From positions 546,206 to 610,205 of the forward strand of contig JAFJTR010000012.1 of assembly GCA_022559985.1 (NCBI GenBank): DNA of 64,000 nt. Direction: 5' to 3'. Positions 51,601 to 61,202 of the stretch are shown here, in pieces. Origin of the DNA: Parastagonospora avenae f. sp. tritici 18332-5. Lineage: Eukaryota > Ascomycota > Dothideomycetes > Pleosporales > Phaeosphaeriaceae. How positions within the stretch are numbered: the first letter of the stretch is position 1; every line of letters begins with the position of its first letter. The position numbers and the translations under genes are program-made. The notes beneath the pieces were generated by a model. It was given only the letters and a program-made list of their open reading frames with translations, did not search any database and had not been told where the DNA came from.

Positions 51601-54600
51601 TACACAGGATCGTCAGATGTATGCTACGGATATCTCACATCTGGCCGGAATGTTCCTGTCGACGATGTCGAGAACGCAGTTGGAGCCTTCATCAACATGC
51701 TGGTGTCCCGCATCAAGATTGTGCATTCTGCCTCACTTGTTGATGTCATTCAGAAAGTACAAAATGACTTCATCGAGTCTGTCCCACATCAGCACTGCTC
51801 TCTGGCTCAGTTCCAGCACGATTTGGGCTTGAGCGGCAAAGCTTTGTTCAACACAGCAGTTTCCATCCAGAACAGTGGCGCATCCCAAGGAGCTGTCAAG
51901 CCTGATGCCGACATCGAATTCGAGCAAATTGCTGGTCACGATGCCAGCGAATATGTCATAACTCTCAACATGGATGTGACCCGCGGCGAAGAAGCAGTGA
52001 GGTTCACTTACTGGACTGATGCTGTCTCGGACGGCGAAGCGAAGAACGTCTGCTTGCTCATGGCGAAGATCTTGACTCAAGTTCTGGGCAATGCAAAACA
52101 AACGGTGGCAAATCTCGATGTCGCCGTTTCGGAGGTATCAACACCTGCTAGCAGGTCGCCTTTGCCAAGTTCGCCATCTTTGTCGCCGACCGCAACGTTT
52201 TCGCCAAGAATGAGACCGAGAACCCTGTCGTCCAGATCATCTTCTTCGTTGCAAATACCTCGCATCGGCACGACTCATGTTGCATCGCCGATGCCAGCCG
52301 AAACGCCAGACTGGAACATCCTCATTCGTTCAATCGTTGCAGAAATGGTACCGCAAATTGTTGACCAAGTTATGGCAAAGAACAAAGCTATTCCTGAACC
52401 AGCGCCAGCAACCATTACGGAGATGGCAAACCAGATGACTGGACTCATAGCAAGACGAGCCTCGATTTCTCATCGCGAACGACCGAACATGGACAATGCA
52501 TCCATACACTCAAGAGGGCGTCGCATGAGCGTTGCAAGCAATGCAGAGAGTAGGATACAGACTGCAGCGGACATGGTGGCTGCTGCAAGTGTCTTGGCTA
52601 CTGAAGCATTGCAGTCACCAGACTTTGTGGAGAAGAAGTTGTTGGGACTGTGGAGCGAGTTGCTGGACATGGTGGAGGACACTATTGACAAGGATGACAG
52701 CTTTTTCGTGAGTGGAGCCCTGCCTCGGCACATAACTTGTCATACTGACTGCTGGCAGAATCTTGGAGGTGACAGTATCATTGCGATGCGACTCGTCGGA
52801 GCCGCTAGAGAAGAAGGTCTTTCAATGACCGTAGCCGACGTGTTCAAGAACCCGACATTCGCAGACATGACAAGAGTAAGTATTGTGCGTTGGAATTTGT
52901 AGCATAGACTGACTTTATCAGGTTGTCCGTGTTGCGGGCGAAGTTATTGACGAGGTCATGTCTCGAGCTGGAGGCTCGGCCCACAACGACAAGGGCGGCC
53001 CTTCAGATCCAACACAGCGTATCCCAACACGCGCCGCGGCTCTGTGGGACGACTTTCAGTCGGTCATATCCGAATATAAGGGCAACGAGGGCAGTATCAG
53101 AGCCGTGACGCCAATTGAAGATCCTGAACAGACACGCAAAGACGCCTTCAGGAAGTGGCAAGGCCTCAACAGTTCTCCCTCACCTCCGCGAAGACCGCAA
53201 GCATTCCGGAGAAACAGCTCAAGGTCTTTCGTACATCCGCAAACCATCCAAGAGGGAGTTGAGACTTTTGCGCCAAAGTCTGTCTCGTTGCTTGGGGATC
53301 CAAATGTCGACAGTGTCATCTCGAAGGTTCAGGTCTTCAAGGGAGGCATTTCCGATGTCTTCCCAGTGACCGACTTCCAAAGTCTCGCCATCACTGGCAG
53401 CCTATTAGAGTCCAAGTGGATGCTCAACTACTTCTTCATGGAGGGAGACGGGCCACTCGACCTCCGAAAGCTCAAGCAGGCCGCGTATCGCATCTGCCAG
53501 GCGTTCGATATCTTGCGGACAGTCTTTGTGCCATATGGTGATCGCTTCCTACAGGTTGTGCTGAGAAAGCTTCAGCCAGAGTTTATCTATCAGCAAACTG
53601 ACGATGATCTTGACAAGTTTACAGCTGACCTTCGCCAGCGAGATCGCGAGCACGGACCGCGTCTCGGCGAGGCTTTTACACAATTCCTTGTCGTCAAGCA
53701 GAAACAAACATCGCGCTATCGCATCTTCATGCGACTTTCGCATGCTCAATATGATGGCGTTTGCATCGGGAAGATCCTGGAAGGTCTACAAGCAGGCTAT
53801 AACGGACTTCCGGTCTCTTCTACACCAAGCTTCGGCAACTTCGTCAGGGAGTCCGCAAAGACAATTGCGGGTGCGCATGATCATTGGCGTGAAACATTAC
53901 GTGGTTCCAAAATGACCGAGATCGTGAATCGCTTTGGCCCCAACTACCAAAGATCGGCCGGAAGCACAATCACACTCGAGCGCAAGCTTACTACGCGCTC
54001 GCTGTCTCGCCTCAATATCACAGCAGCTACTGTCGTCAAGGGCGCATGGGCTGCCACACTTGCCCGTGTCGTAGGCAAGTCTGACATTGTCTTTGGGCAT
54101 GTCATCTCTGGCCGCAACAGCGCAGTGAAGAATATCGAAAACATCGTTGGGCCATGCTTGAACACTGTTCCAGTTCGTGTCGTGTACCGACCCGAATGGA
54201 CAGTCTGCGATCTGCTCAATTACATTCAGGACCAGCAGATTGCGAACATGCCGTACGAATCTTTGGGCTTCAGGGAGATCATTCGACACTGCACTGAGTG
54301 GCCAGACTGGACCAACTTCTCGAGTGTACTTCAGCACGACCAAGGCATCACAGATGAGAAGCCGAAGTTGCAATTGGGAAGTGTGGAGTTTGCGCTGGGA
54401 GCTGCCGGCACACAGCAAGACTTTGCCGACTTTTCTATCAACACGACATCTCGCAGCGGGACCCAGCTCGACATTGCACTCACATACGCACCCAACAGTA
54501 CCATCACCGCAGAATACGCCGAACACGTCTTTGATATTCTTTGTGGAAACATTGTCACTTTCTCGGAGGATCCGCATGCAATGCTCCCATCACCTTCCGA

Positions 54601-55093
54601 GCTCTCATCGCAAAGTTCAACAACGATCAATTCGGATCCAGCGCGCAAGAAGTCTGATCAAAAGGCCCCAGTATCACTACCCAGCGACACAGGACTTTCA
54701 CGTCATGAAGTCAACACTCTCGCCACCACTCTACGCGCAGCATGGCAGCAGATCCTATACAACGAGCGCGGCACACCAACGGACGTCCACCTTGATTCAG
54801 ACTTTTTCCAACTCGGTGGCGACATCATGGGCCTAGCACAAGTCGCTGCCATTCTCGCTGAGGAAGGCTTCCGCGTCCGTGTGGAGGACTTGCTTGACAA
54901 GAGCGTGTTCGTCGATCAAGTCAGCGTGCTGGTGATGGAGAGGAAAAGGCAGGTTGAAAAGGAGGAGCTGAGTGAGAAGAGCCCTTGGGGTGACAAGGGC
55001 AAGGGGAAGAAGACGACGGAGACGATCAAGGTGAAGAAAGAGAAGAGTGGGCTTGGTGCGTGGGCGAGGAAGATGGGGTTGAAGAAGAAGTAA
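33354..55093 (+). CDS. Giant multimodular nonribosomal peptide synthetase
   Basis: Four exons are joined: 33354-33810, 33923-52707, 52759-52875 and 52922-55093, giving 7,176 residues from the first in-frame ATG. The frame is open back to a TGA at 33216, so the true start may lie further upstream. Order with motif residues: T1 Ser31; E1 HHIVIDLVSW 209; C1 SHAIMDG 683; A1 1144; T2 1557; C2 HHAVYDG 1759; A2 2219; T3 2638; E2 HHLVIDVVSW 2821; C3 SHAINDG 3289; A3 3750; T4 4193 (GGNS); C4 HHSLYDG 4393; A4 4845; T5 5272; E3 HHLVVDVVSW 5451; C5 NHAVIDG 5931; T6 6420; C6 SHAQYDG 6726; T7 7088 with Ile for Ser. There is no thioesterase or reductase, so release probably depends on the terminal C region. 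All E domains keep HHxxxDxxSW. A cytosolic assembly line making a peptide with alternating D residues is inferred. The product is unknown. Confidence 0.93.
39651..47530 (+). repeat. NRPS bimodule unit 2: A2-T3-E2-C3-A3-T4-C4, complete
   Basis: The only complete copy of the seven-domain unit. T3 (GGDSIAAMQV) is followed by E2 and T4 (GGNSILAMRLV) by C4. The AMQ versus AMR signature after the active serine separates odd from even carriers in all three units. The edges are approximate. Confidence 0.7.
47531..55093 (+). repeat. NRPS bimodule unit 3: A4-T5-E3-C5-[A lost]-T6-C6, plus T7
   Basis: Third copy of the unit. After C5 a Ser/Pro/Arg-rich linker (about 52120-52620) stands where an A domain is expected. 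T6 (GGDSIIAMRLV) and C6 follow, then an extra inactive-looking carrier T7 and a Lys-rich tail. The left edge is approximate. Confidence 0.7.
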
Positions 55094-55312
55094 TAGCTCA
55101 TTTCCTATGGAGTTTGTAAAGTTGGCTTTCATCGCGGATTTCGGCGGGCGTTAGCTGGTATAAAGTACACGGGCGCTGCCATTGCATTTTGACTTTCGGC
55201 GTTGGATGGACTTTGGAGTTGGGGTGTCAACTTTACGTATTTTCTTTTGAATTATTTCTCTGTTGCAGATTTCATACATAGTTAAAAGCAACCAAAACTA
55301 TCTGCTTTACTT

Positions 55313-55564
55313 CTAATATCTCTCACAACTTGTCGGCCTCTTCCTTTTCCTGACTGATTTTTGCGTTCCCGTTCCTCGTCCGGGTACACAAGTGGTGCCC
55401 TCCTCCTCCTCGTCTGGGTCAGTCGCTTCTTCAGCGAGCTCGTATTCAGCACCACCACAAGTTGGGCACGCAAAGGTTTCGGCCATCCATACGAAGTTCT
55501 CGCTCTGGCAGGTTGTGCAGATCGCGCATTGCACTTTCGCATCGTGTATTCCGTAGTAGGACAT
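55313..55564 (-). CDS. Small putative zinc-ribbon protein
   Basis: A single-exon minus-strand frame encodes 83 residues starting MSYYGIHDAKVQ. It has two cysteine pairs, C16-x2-C19 (with an extra C13) and C33-x2-C36 in FACPTCGG, as in a zinc ribbon. An acidic run (DPDEEEEG) and a basic C-terminus follow. It ends about 220 bp past the NRPS stop, tail to tail with it. Function unknown. The C-terminal part could differ if a short 3' intron exists. The cysteine spacing and composition make it look like a real gene despite its size. Confidence 0.55.
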   Translation of the reverse strand: MSYYGIHDAKVQCAICTTCQSENFVWMAETFACPTCGGAEYELAEEATDPDEEEEGTTCVPGRGTGTQKSVRKRKRPTSCERY

Positions 55565-55803
55565 GCTGTTTTGTTGTTTAGTTACGCGTTTGGGTAGTCT
55601 ACCAGCAATGGCGGTACTGTGCGATACTGAATACTATGCTGAGCTGGTGTTCGTGACGGTGCCAACTGGATCCGTGACGTGAATCGAGAGTTCATCGGGT
55701 GCACACTGTCAAGTAGCGGTATTGCTGGTACAGTTAGCACGAATTTCTTCTGTGACTCGTCGGAGAATAGTGTCACTGCCCATTCTACGCAGCACTGTAT
55801 TCT

Positions 55804-55868
55804 CCACGCAATCTTTCCACGCAATCTTTCCACGCAATCTTTCCACGCAATCTTTCCACGCAATCTTT
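55804..55868 (+). repeat. 13-bp tandem repeat, five copies
   Basis: The unit CCACGCAATCTTT occurs five times without error, followed by a partial diverged unit (CCATGCG). It lies between two small minus-strand genes, upstream of the zinc-ribbon gene. Confidence 0.95.
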
Positions 55869-55987
55869 CCATGCGTTGAGATACAGCATTAAATCCATGC
55901 CGTAGTTGGTAAACGCCTTCACGTCACACAGAGATTGAGTGCACGATCGGGGTGTCATGGAGATTTTCTATCATGAAGCCACTAACG

Positions 55988-56389
55988 TTATATGTTTAAC
56001 CATGATAAGTACTTCATCAATTGCAGATCCTCAAATGACCCCTCCTCATTCTGCCCCGGCCGCGATTTGCGCATCTTGCTATGCCTCTCAATGATCTCCG
56101 CAATACAAAGTGAGACCTTCTTCCTCTCGGCCTCCGCGTCCGCTTGCTCATCATGGAAGTCCAAGTAATTATCTTTCGCTTGTACATTCTCATCTTTCCT
56201 CCCCCAAAAGTCCACGCATCTTTCGCAGTCCTCGTGTTGGCAGGCGTAGCATCGCTCGTGCGTATCTGGCGGAACGGGATTCCACTCCCCCAGACGGGCA
56301 CGTGTGGAGCATTGGCAGCATCGGCGCATGGGAAATTTGTAGAATTGGTTGTGTGGCGCGCGCTTTGAGGAGAAGCGACGGGGTAACAT
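55988..56389 (-). CDS. Small Cys-rich protein, function unknown
   Basis: A minus-strand frame of 133 residues begins at an ATG with a good fungal context (TCACAATG). It has a cysteine-rich centre: RRCCQCSTR, then RCYACQHEDCERC, i.e. C-x2-C-x-H-x2-C-x2-C, which could bind zinc. The C-terminal half is charged and probably helical. The same frame continues without a stop upstream into the broken carrier gene, so a read-through or fusion protein is possible. Because the upstream gene carries lesions and the ATG context is good, I prefer a separate gene. Confidence 0.5.
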   Translation of the reverse strand: MLPRRFSSKRAPHNQFYKFPMRRCCQCSTRARLGEWNPVPPDTHERCYACQHEDCERCVDFWGRKDENVQAKDNYLDFHDEQADAEAERKKVSLCIAEIIERHSKMRKSRPGQNEEGSFEDLQLMKYLSWLNI

Positions 56390-57666
56390 TGTGATAAAAA
56401 GTTGTTGGGCTGGGATTATGCAGCTATAGAGAAATATATGGGCGTGGGTATAGGAGTTGGGCAGGGGTATATTGCGAAACAAATGCAAAATGGTGTCTAA
56501 GACATTTACACACAATTGAGTGATTGACGCTGACACTCCGTCACTGTTGCTCTCCTGATCATGCGAATTGCCATGCAATTCATTCTGTTCCTCTTCACGG
56601 GGTTCAGCGTGACCTTCTATGTCTTCTAAGTCCTCGTCTTTTCCTGGCCACAGGATCAATTGCTGGGATACCGCGTGCACGTTGGTGACTGCAACGAATA
56701 TCCAGACAATGACCAGGATAATGGTTGCTACACTGTCGATACCCTTGAGAACAGGGCTTTGAAGCGCGCTTGCGATATAGATAAGCGCGATAACGAGGCC
56801 AGCGTTCGGGAATATGAAGCCCCAATAGTTGAGTGTGAAGTGCAAATCCTTGTATGAGTTGAGGACGCTGACGATGGAGAATGCGCAGAACCACAAGGCT
56901 ACGAGCCAAATGAAGATGCCGACAGCTGTACCAACAGCCTTGAATATGTCGCCAACAGGTACGGATGTGATGCCGAGAAAGTCTGCTGGTATATGGTTCG
57001 GTGCTTTCATAGCAAGCGCGACGAACGTGTTCGCAGTATCTGCCGCGGTGCCCACGGCAATAAACATGCCAGGCCGCTTGCTGGCTTCTGGAAGTTCGCT
57101 GTTGACGAGTCGCGTTACGTACAGCGTCAACATGATGAAGGCGAAAGTCCAGCCAAGACCGGCGAACATGAGGCTACCGATCCATATTGGGAGACCGGAG
57201 TCAGTTGGCTCTTCAGTAAAGTTATGCCGAGCGGTCCGGCGATCAAAAATGGGTGCACAGGAAGGATCCATGCTGGCATTGCCTCAGTTACGGGGAGCTT
57301 TTCGCGATCGAATATGATGTGGTACTGGAAGACGGCGACAAATATGATTGTACCGGCATAGATCCAGTAAAGAACTTCTTGCGTCCCGATGAGCCATGGT
57401 CCACATGCTGGTACGCCATACAACTCGATGCAGTAAATGATAAGCGCGATACTGACGAAAAACGTGCCTAAGAAAAAGGATTCGTGTGGATGGTGCAGGC
57501 TACTATCCAACGATCTTTCGTTTGTGCAAAATCAATAGGTAATGCAAGTACTCAATGTGAGGAAAAGTATGATATCGACAATGAAAAATATCTTGCCGAT
57601 GGTCCTCAACCCGGTGAAGCTATACGGTTGTTGGCCAAGAAGAGTCGCAATAGCACTAGTACTCAT
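56390..57666 (-). pseudogene. Broken TDT/SLAC1-family (Mae1/Ssu1-like) carrier
   Basis: The minus strand encodes a hydrophobic protein of the tellurite-resistance/dicarboxylate transporter family. Typical pieces are SFTGLRTIGKIFFIVDIILF near the start, HPHESFFLGTFFVSIALIIY, PAWILPVHPFLIAGPLG and KRPGMFIAVG. Intact members export sulfite or move malate. Two lesions are visible. A TGA interrupts TCITY-stop-FCTNERSLDSSLHH near 57533, where relatives have Arg, so a CGA to TGA change is likely. Near 57230 the frame shifts between IAGPLGIT and EEPTDSGLPIW. The N-terminus is also short by about one helix. After the last helix an acidic tail (KDEDLEDIEGHAEPREEEQ) runs on into the next gene's frame. 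I consider it inactive. Confidence 0.65.
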
Positions 57667-58598
57667 CGTACATTCGAACTATGACCACGTAAAATGTTTT
57701 AGTCGCCTGCTACATGGTAGCTGCTTTGGATGCTGATGATCTTGGGATTTTGTTGAACGCGAAAAGCTGCCGGATATGATGGACGGGACGCGAAAAGAGA
57801 CGGCGGGAAGCGCTTAACAGTAAGGTGTAACCTCACGGTACCTAACGCATGACAAGCAGTTCTTAGCATGACAAGATTTATCCGTAAAATGCTTGACGTC
57901 AGGTCGGATCGAATGTCAGGGCCAGAAGTCATAGTGTCATACCAAGGATTACTAACCACATCTAGGTTAGCTTCCTCACCCCAAGATGAACGCTCCCTTG
58001 TTCCAACTGTCGCTTCCTGTCCTTGCGCATGGTCGGAGTGCCCATCCCTGAAAAATAGTATATACCAGACCATATGGACATTCACAATGCATTATCCCAG
58101 GTCAAATGAGTTACGCGTGCGATGGAATGCTACCTACTAGGGCAATGATTACGCCTTTCAAAGGTCCCAGGTCAAAGACCCTGGTGGAGTTGATAAATGA
58201 AAGTCATTCCATAATGCAAAATTCCATCGGGTTTTTTCCGAAATGACATTAGGATGAACAGGCGATATGGACATAACCGTATTATCTGACCTTGAAGACT
58301 TACAGACTAGCATAAGCAATCCCATTAAATAAATCAGCCCCTCAGACCTTGAAGGCATCCCCGGCAACCTTGTAAGTTTCCCTATTGGTCTAATACCTGA
58401 CACCTAAATACCTCTGGCCGGGGCCTAAGAGTCTTCAACGCCAGATAATACGGTACTACATCGATCAGCGAGCGTCGAAGTCGTGATGTGGTTATGACGT
58501 TTTGGGACATCTTAGCGCATCAGGCTTCCACGACTCAACAACCTTGTCGTCAATCAAGCTATCTGAATCTATTCATCGCTACAACTTGGATCGTGAAC
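57667..58598. other. Divergent gap without a supported gene
   Basis: No coding signal is seen. CCCAGGTCAAA occurs at about 58089 and 58167; the second copy forms a small inverted repeat (CCAGG..CCTGG). The right part should contain the promoter of the catalase-like gene. Confidence 0.4.
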
Positions 58599-59761
58599 AT
58601 GTCGCTCACTGACGCATATAACACTGTGAAGCGCGCATTGTCAACCGCGCCCGCCAACGATGCTTACCTCCGCTGGGACGCACCAGGCGTCGAGTATGCG
58701 AAGCCTGATGAAGAAGAGAAGGCCAGACAGATTGGGCAGGCGATGAATATGATGCAGCAGCACAACTTTGATCAGCATCGTCATGCTTTTCGAGCGACGC
58801 ATGTAAAGACGCAGGGAATCGTCAAGGGCAAAATGACCGTCCTTCCGGAACTCCCGGCTCATCTCCAACAATGCCTCTTCAAAACTCCTGGAAAGACGTA
58901 CGATGTCGCCGCACGATACGCCAGTGAGCCAGTCTTCCTGCAGGCGGATCAGGAGCCTGGGCCACGCGGTATGGGCATGCGCATTTTCGGAGTAGATGGC
59001 GAGCGCCTTGAAGGTGCTGCTACGGACGCGAAGACGCAAGACTTCTTCTTCAACAATGCTCCTATGATCGAACTGACAGACATCGATACATGCTTGGAGA
59101 TTATGCAATTGCGCGAGAAGTACTTCGACAGTCCTACCAAGCTTGCTGCAGCGATCAAGTTAAGGACCGATGCTATTAGACAAAGTGCACCGGGTAGGCT
59201 ACAACTTACCAAAACTCATGCGTGTAGCTGACCATGTAAGGCATGCTTCCGAATACGAATATGATCAGTCATTCGTTCTTCACACAAAGCGCATTCAGAT
59301 ACGGTGATTACTACGGCCACATGGCGCTGTTCCCCGTCCTCGATGATATGACCAACCATTCCGAGAAAGTCAAATCCAGTGACTCCCGAGAGGCACTGCG
59401 CAACTGGCTAGCCGAGTACTTCTCCAGGAATGGCGCAAAGTACGAATTCAAGATCCAGCTGGGCACTGCGCCTGACCATCACCCGACCGAAGATGGATCT
59501 ATCGTTTGGGATGAAGTAACTGCACCGTATCAAACGATTGCGACGATTGAGTTCCCACCACAGGATGCATTGAGTGCCGAGAGGAGAACGTTTTGGGAAG
59601 ACCGTATGAAGTTGAGTCCTTGGGATGCGCTGGCCGAACACCGACCCTTGGGGAGCATCAATCGGCTGAGGAAGATTGTGTATGACGTGAGCAGAAAGAA
59701 GCGAGAAGAGGTCAATGCAACGCAGACCAAAGCGGTCAACAGTGTCGATGAGATTCCGTAA
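58599..59761 (+). CDS. Catalase-like heme-domain protein
   Basis: Two exons (58599-59193 and 59241-59761) are joined across a 47-bp intron to give 371 residues. I chose the ATG of MSLTDAYNTVKRAL; an in-frame ATG at 58488 gives an unlikely leader. The protein belongs to the shortened catalase-related family. It has RATHVKTQGIVKGKMTV near the N-terminus (region of the catalytic His), PGPRGMGMRIFGVDGERLEG in the barrel and QSAFRYGDYYGHMALFP further on. It lacks the long C-terminal part of true catalases. Members may act as peroxidases or heme enzymes; some sit in secondary-metabolite loci. No signal peptide is visible, so it is probably cytosolic. Whether all heme ligands are kept needs an alignment. 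Confidence 0.78.
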
Positions 59762-60223
59762 GCTTGTCCATCGAAGTACATACCCTGTGTCGTGCAGAAA
59801 AGTTTATTTGAGACTTGCTGAGGTAGTCATATCACAATAATATCGCATCTATCTCAAGACCAGGGATTGCAGCCGCAGCCACCAGCTGACTCGAGGAACG
59901 CCAATGAGACCGTGACAACAAGTTACACAAGACCATTGGCCTTCGTATGCTCGTGCAGATCGTGGGGCCGGAAAATACATTGGCCAATGACTTTAACCGC
60001 CACAGGAAAATCAATAAAGGACCTCGCATACGGCTGTACAGCACACCCTGTGGTTCGAGAGACGCGCTCAGCGATCATGAGATCGATATTTGAAGCTGTC
60101 CACCTGACGCGCGTAGTGCCTTGTCTTTCGCCTGCTTAAAGCACTACAGTGTTCGGTGAAAATGCGGGTCTTGTATTTATGATGCCAATTGCATCTCACT
60201 TTCGCTTCGTCGCTCGCTTCATC
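59762..60223. other. Intergenic region
   Basis: This is the 3' side of the catalase-like gene and the promoter side of the Bys1-like gene. I see no gene or repeat. Confidence 0.5.
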
Positions 60224-60697
60224 ATGCATTTCAGCACATTCACACTCGCTACCTTGTTCTTTGCGCTCGGGACCCAAGCCATCGGTCGCGCAATCGTAAC
60301 CAACCAATGCGACGAGCCAATCTACCTCTGGTCTGTTGGCGGCAGCGTCGGCGAGCAGAAGATTATCACAAAAGACACTTCCTACAGCGAGATCTTCCAC
60401 ACTGACCCTGCGTCTGGTGGCGTTGCGCTGAAGATCAGCCCCGTTGAAGGCGGCCTCTTCAAACCTAATGTCAGTCAGACCATTTTCGCATACAGCCTCG
60501 ATGCGAGTCAGGTGTGGTACGACATGAGCGACATGTTTGGTGACGGGTTCGCTGGGCGCACGTTGAAGGCGACGCCCACGGATTCGACGTGTGAAAGTAT
60601 CACGTGGGGCTCGGGAAAGCCGCCCGCAGGAAGTCAGGTTAAGAGCTGTGGTGCGGAGGCTGATGTGGAATTGACAATCTGTACGGGTCATTGGTAA
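60224..60697 (+). CDS. Secreted Bys1-like (fungal thaumatin-like) protein
   Basis: The frame starting at MHFSTFTLATLFFALG encodes 157 residues with a clear signal peptide cut near QAIG. An ATG at 60149 in the same frame would put a charged leader before it and is less likely. The mature part, with NQCDEPIYLWSVGGSVGEQK, GGVALKIS and TIFAYSLD, fits the Bys1 family, a thaumatin-like fold found in fungal secreted proteins. Four cysteines (NQC, TCES, KSC, TIC) could form two disulfides. A good donor (GTAAGT) lies right at the stop: splicing 60694-60747 would replace the last residue and add a Cys-rich tail ending at 60847. It is probably a wall or apoplastic protein. Confidence 0.75.
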   Translation: MHFSTFTLATLFFALGTQAIGRAIVTNQCDEPIYLWSVGGSVGEQKIITKDTSYSEIFHTDPASGGVALKISPVEGGLFKPNVSQTIFAYSLDASQVWYDMSDMFGDGFAGRTLKATPTDSTCESITWGSGKPPAGSQVKSCGAEADVELTICTGHW

Positions 60698-60847
60698 GTG
60701 ATGGATACATGTTACTTTTGTGATGTTGGTGCTGATTTTGAGTGCAGCTTGCCCAGCTGGTACCCGTGTGGGAGGAATGCACCGAACGATACAAGGATTT
60801 GCTGCACGCATTGTATTGGCAGTCATCACTGTGTTGCGGCTCCTTGA

Positions 60848-61077
60848 GAGATTAGATCTCTCAGAGACGATTGAGAATTTGAGCTCAAACACCAGGTGCA
60901 GCAATAATTCATGCGCGTTCCTTTTAGACTCAACCTAATGTCAGAGAGCGACTGTTATATTGCATATAAGCCTAAATGAATCCAGTAGCTAATTGCTACG
61001 TTGCGGATAGCCATGAAGATTGTCAGCCTGGCACCTCAGTTCACACGGTACACTGTGAACTGTATCTCACGTGACTC
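60848..61077. other. Short region before the retroelement
   Basis: There is no coding signal. GACTC at 61073-61077 directly precedes the LTR and would be the target-site duplication; its partner cannot be located because the element is truncated. Confidence 0.4.
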
Positions 61078-61189
61078 TGTTAGTCACTTGATTACTTACC
61101 TAGTTGTGTATATAATTGCTCTCTTTCGCTCTCTTAATACAACAACCTTCTTCCTCCTTTATATCTACACTGTGCTCCCACATCTAACA
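61078..61189 (+). repeat. 5' LTR of a copia-type retrotransposon
   Basis: This 112-bp block starts TGTTAG and ends CTAACA, a six-base terminal inverted repeat of TG..CA type. It contains a TATA-like GTATATAA near 61110 and a pyrimidine-rich stretch. It is directly followed by a primer-binding site. The length is short for an LTR, so the left edge could be further out. Confidence 0.6.
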
Positions 61190-61202
61190 GTTATAAGCCC
61201 GG
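61190..61202 (+). other. Retroelement primer-binding site
   Basis: GTTATAAGCCCGG directly follows the LTR end CTAACA. It is complementary to the anticodon loop region of initiator tRNA-Met except for one G to A change, which RIP could explain. Confidence 0.55.

Noticed and set aside
34311..52733. Many minus-strand and off-frame open frames inside the NRPS gene
   Set aside because: They are shadows of the very long plus-strand coding frame, with no family resemblance.
52708..52758. Reading straight through this 51-bp stretch as coding
   Set aside because: It is a multiple of three and stays open, but it splits the carrier motif. Removing it restores DDSFFNLGGDSIIAMRLV, matching the other carriers.
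57868..58403. Small frames between the carrier pseudogene and the catalase-like gene
   Set aside because: Short, no motif, in AT-rich noncoding-looking sequence.
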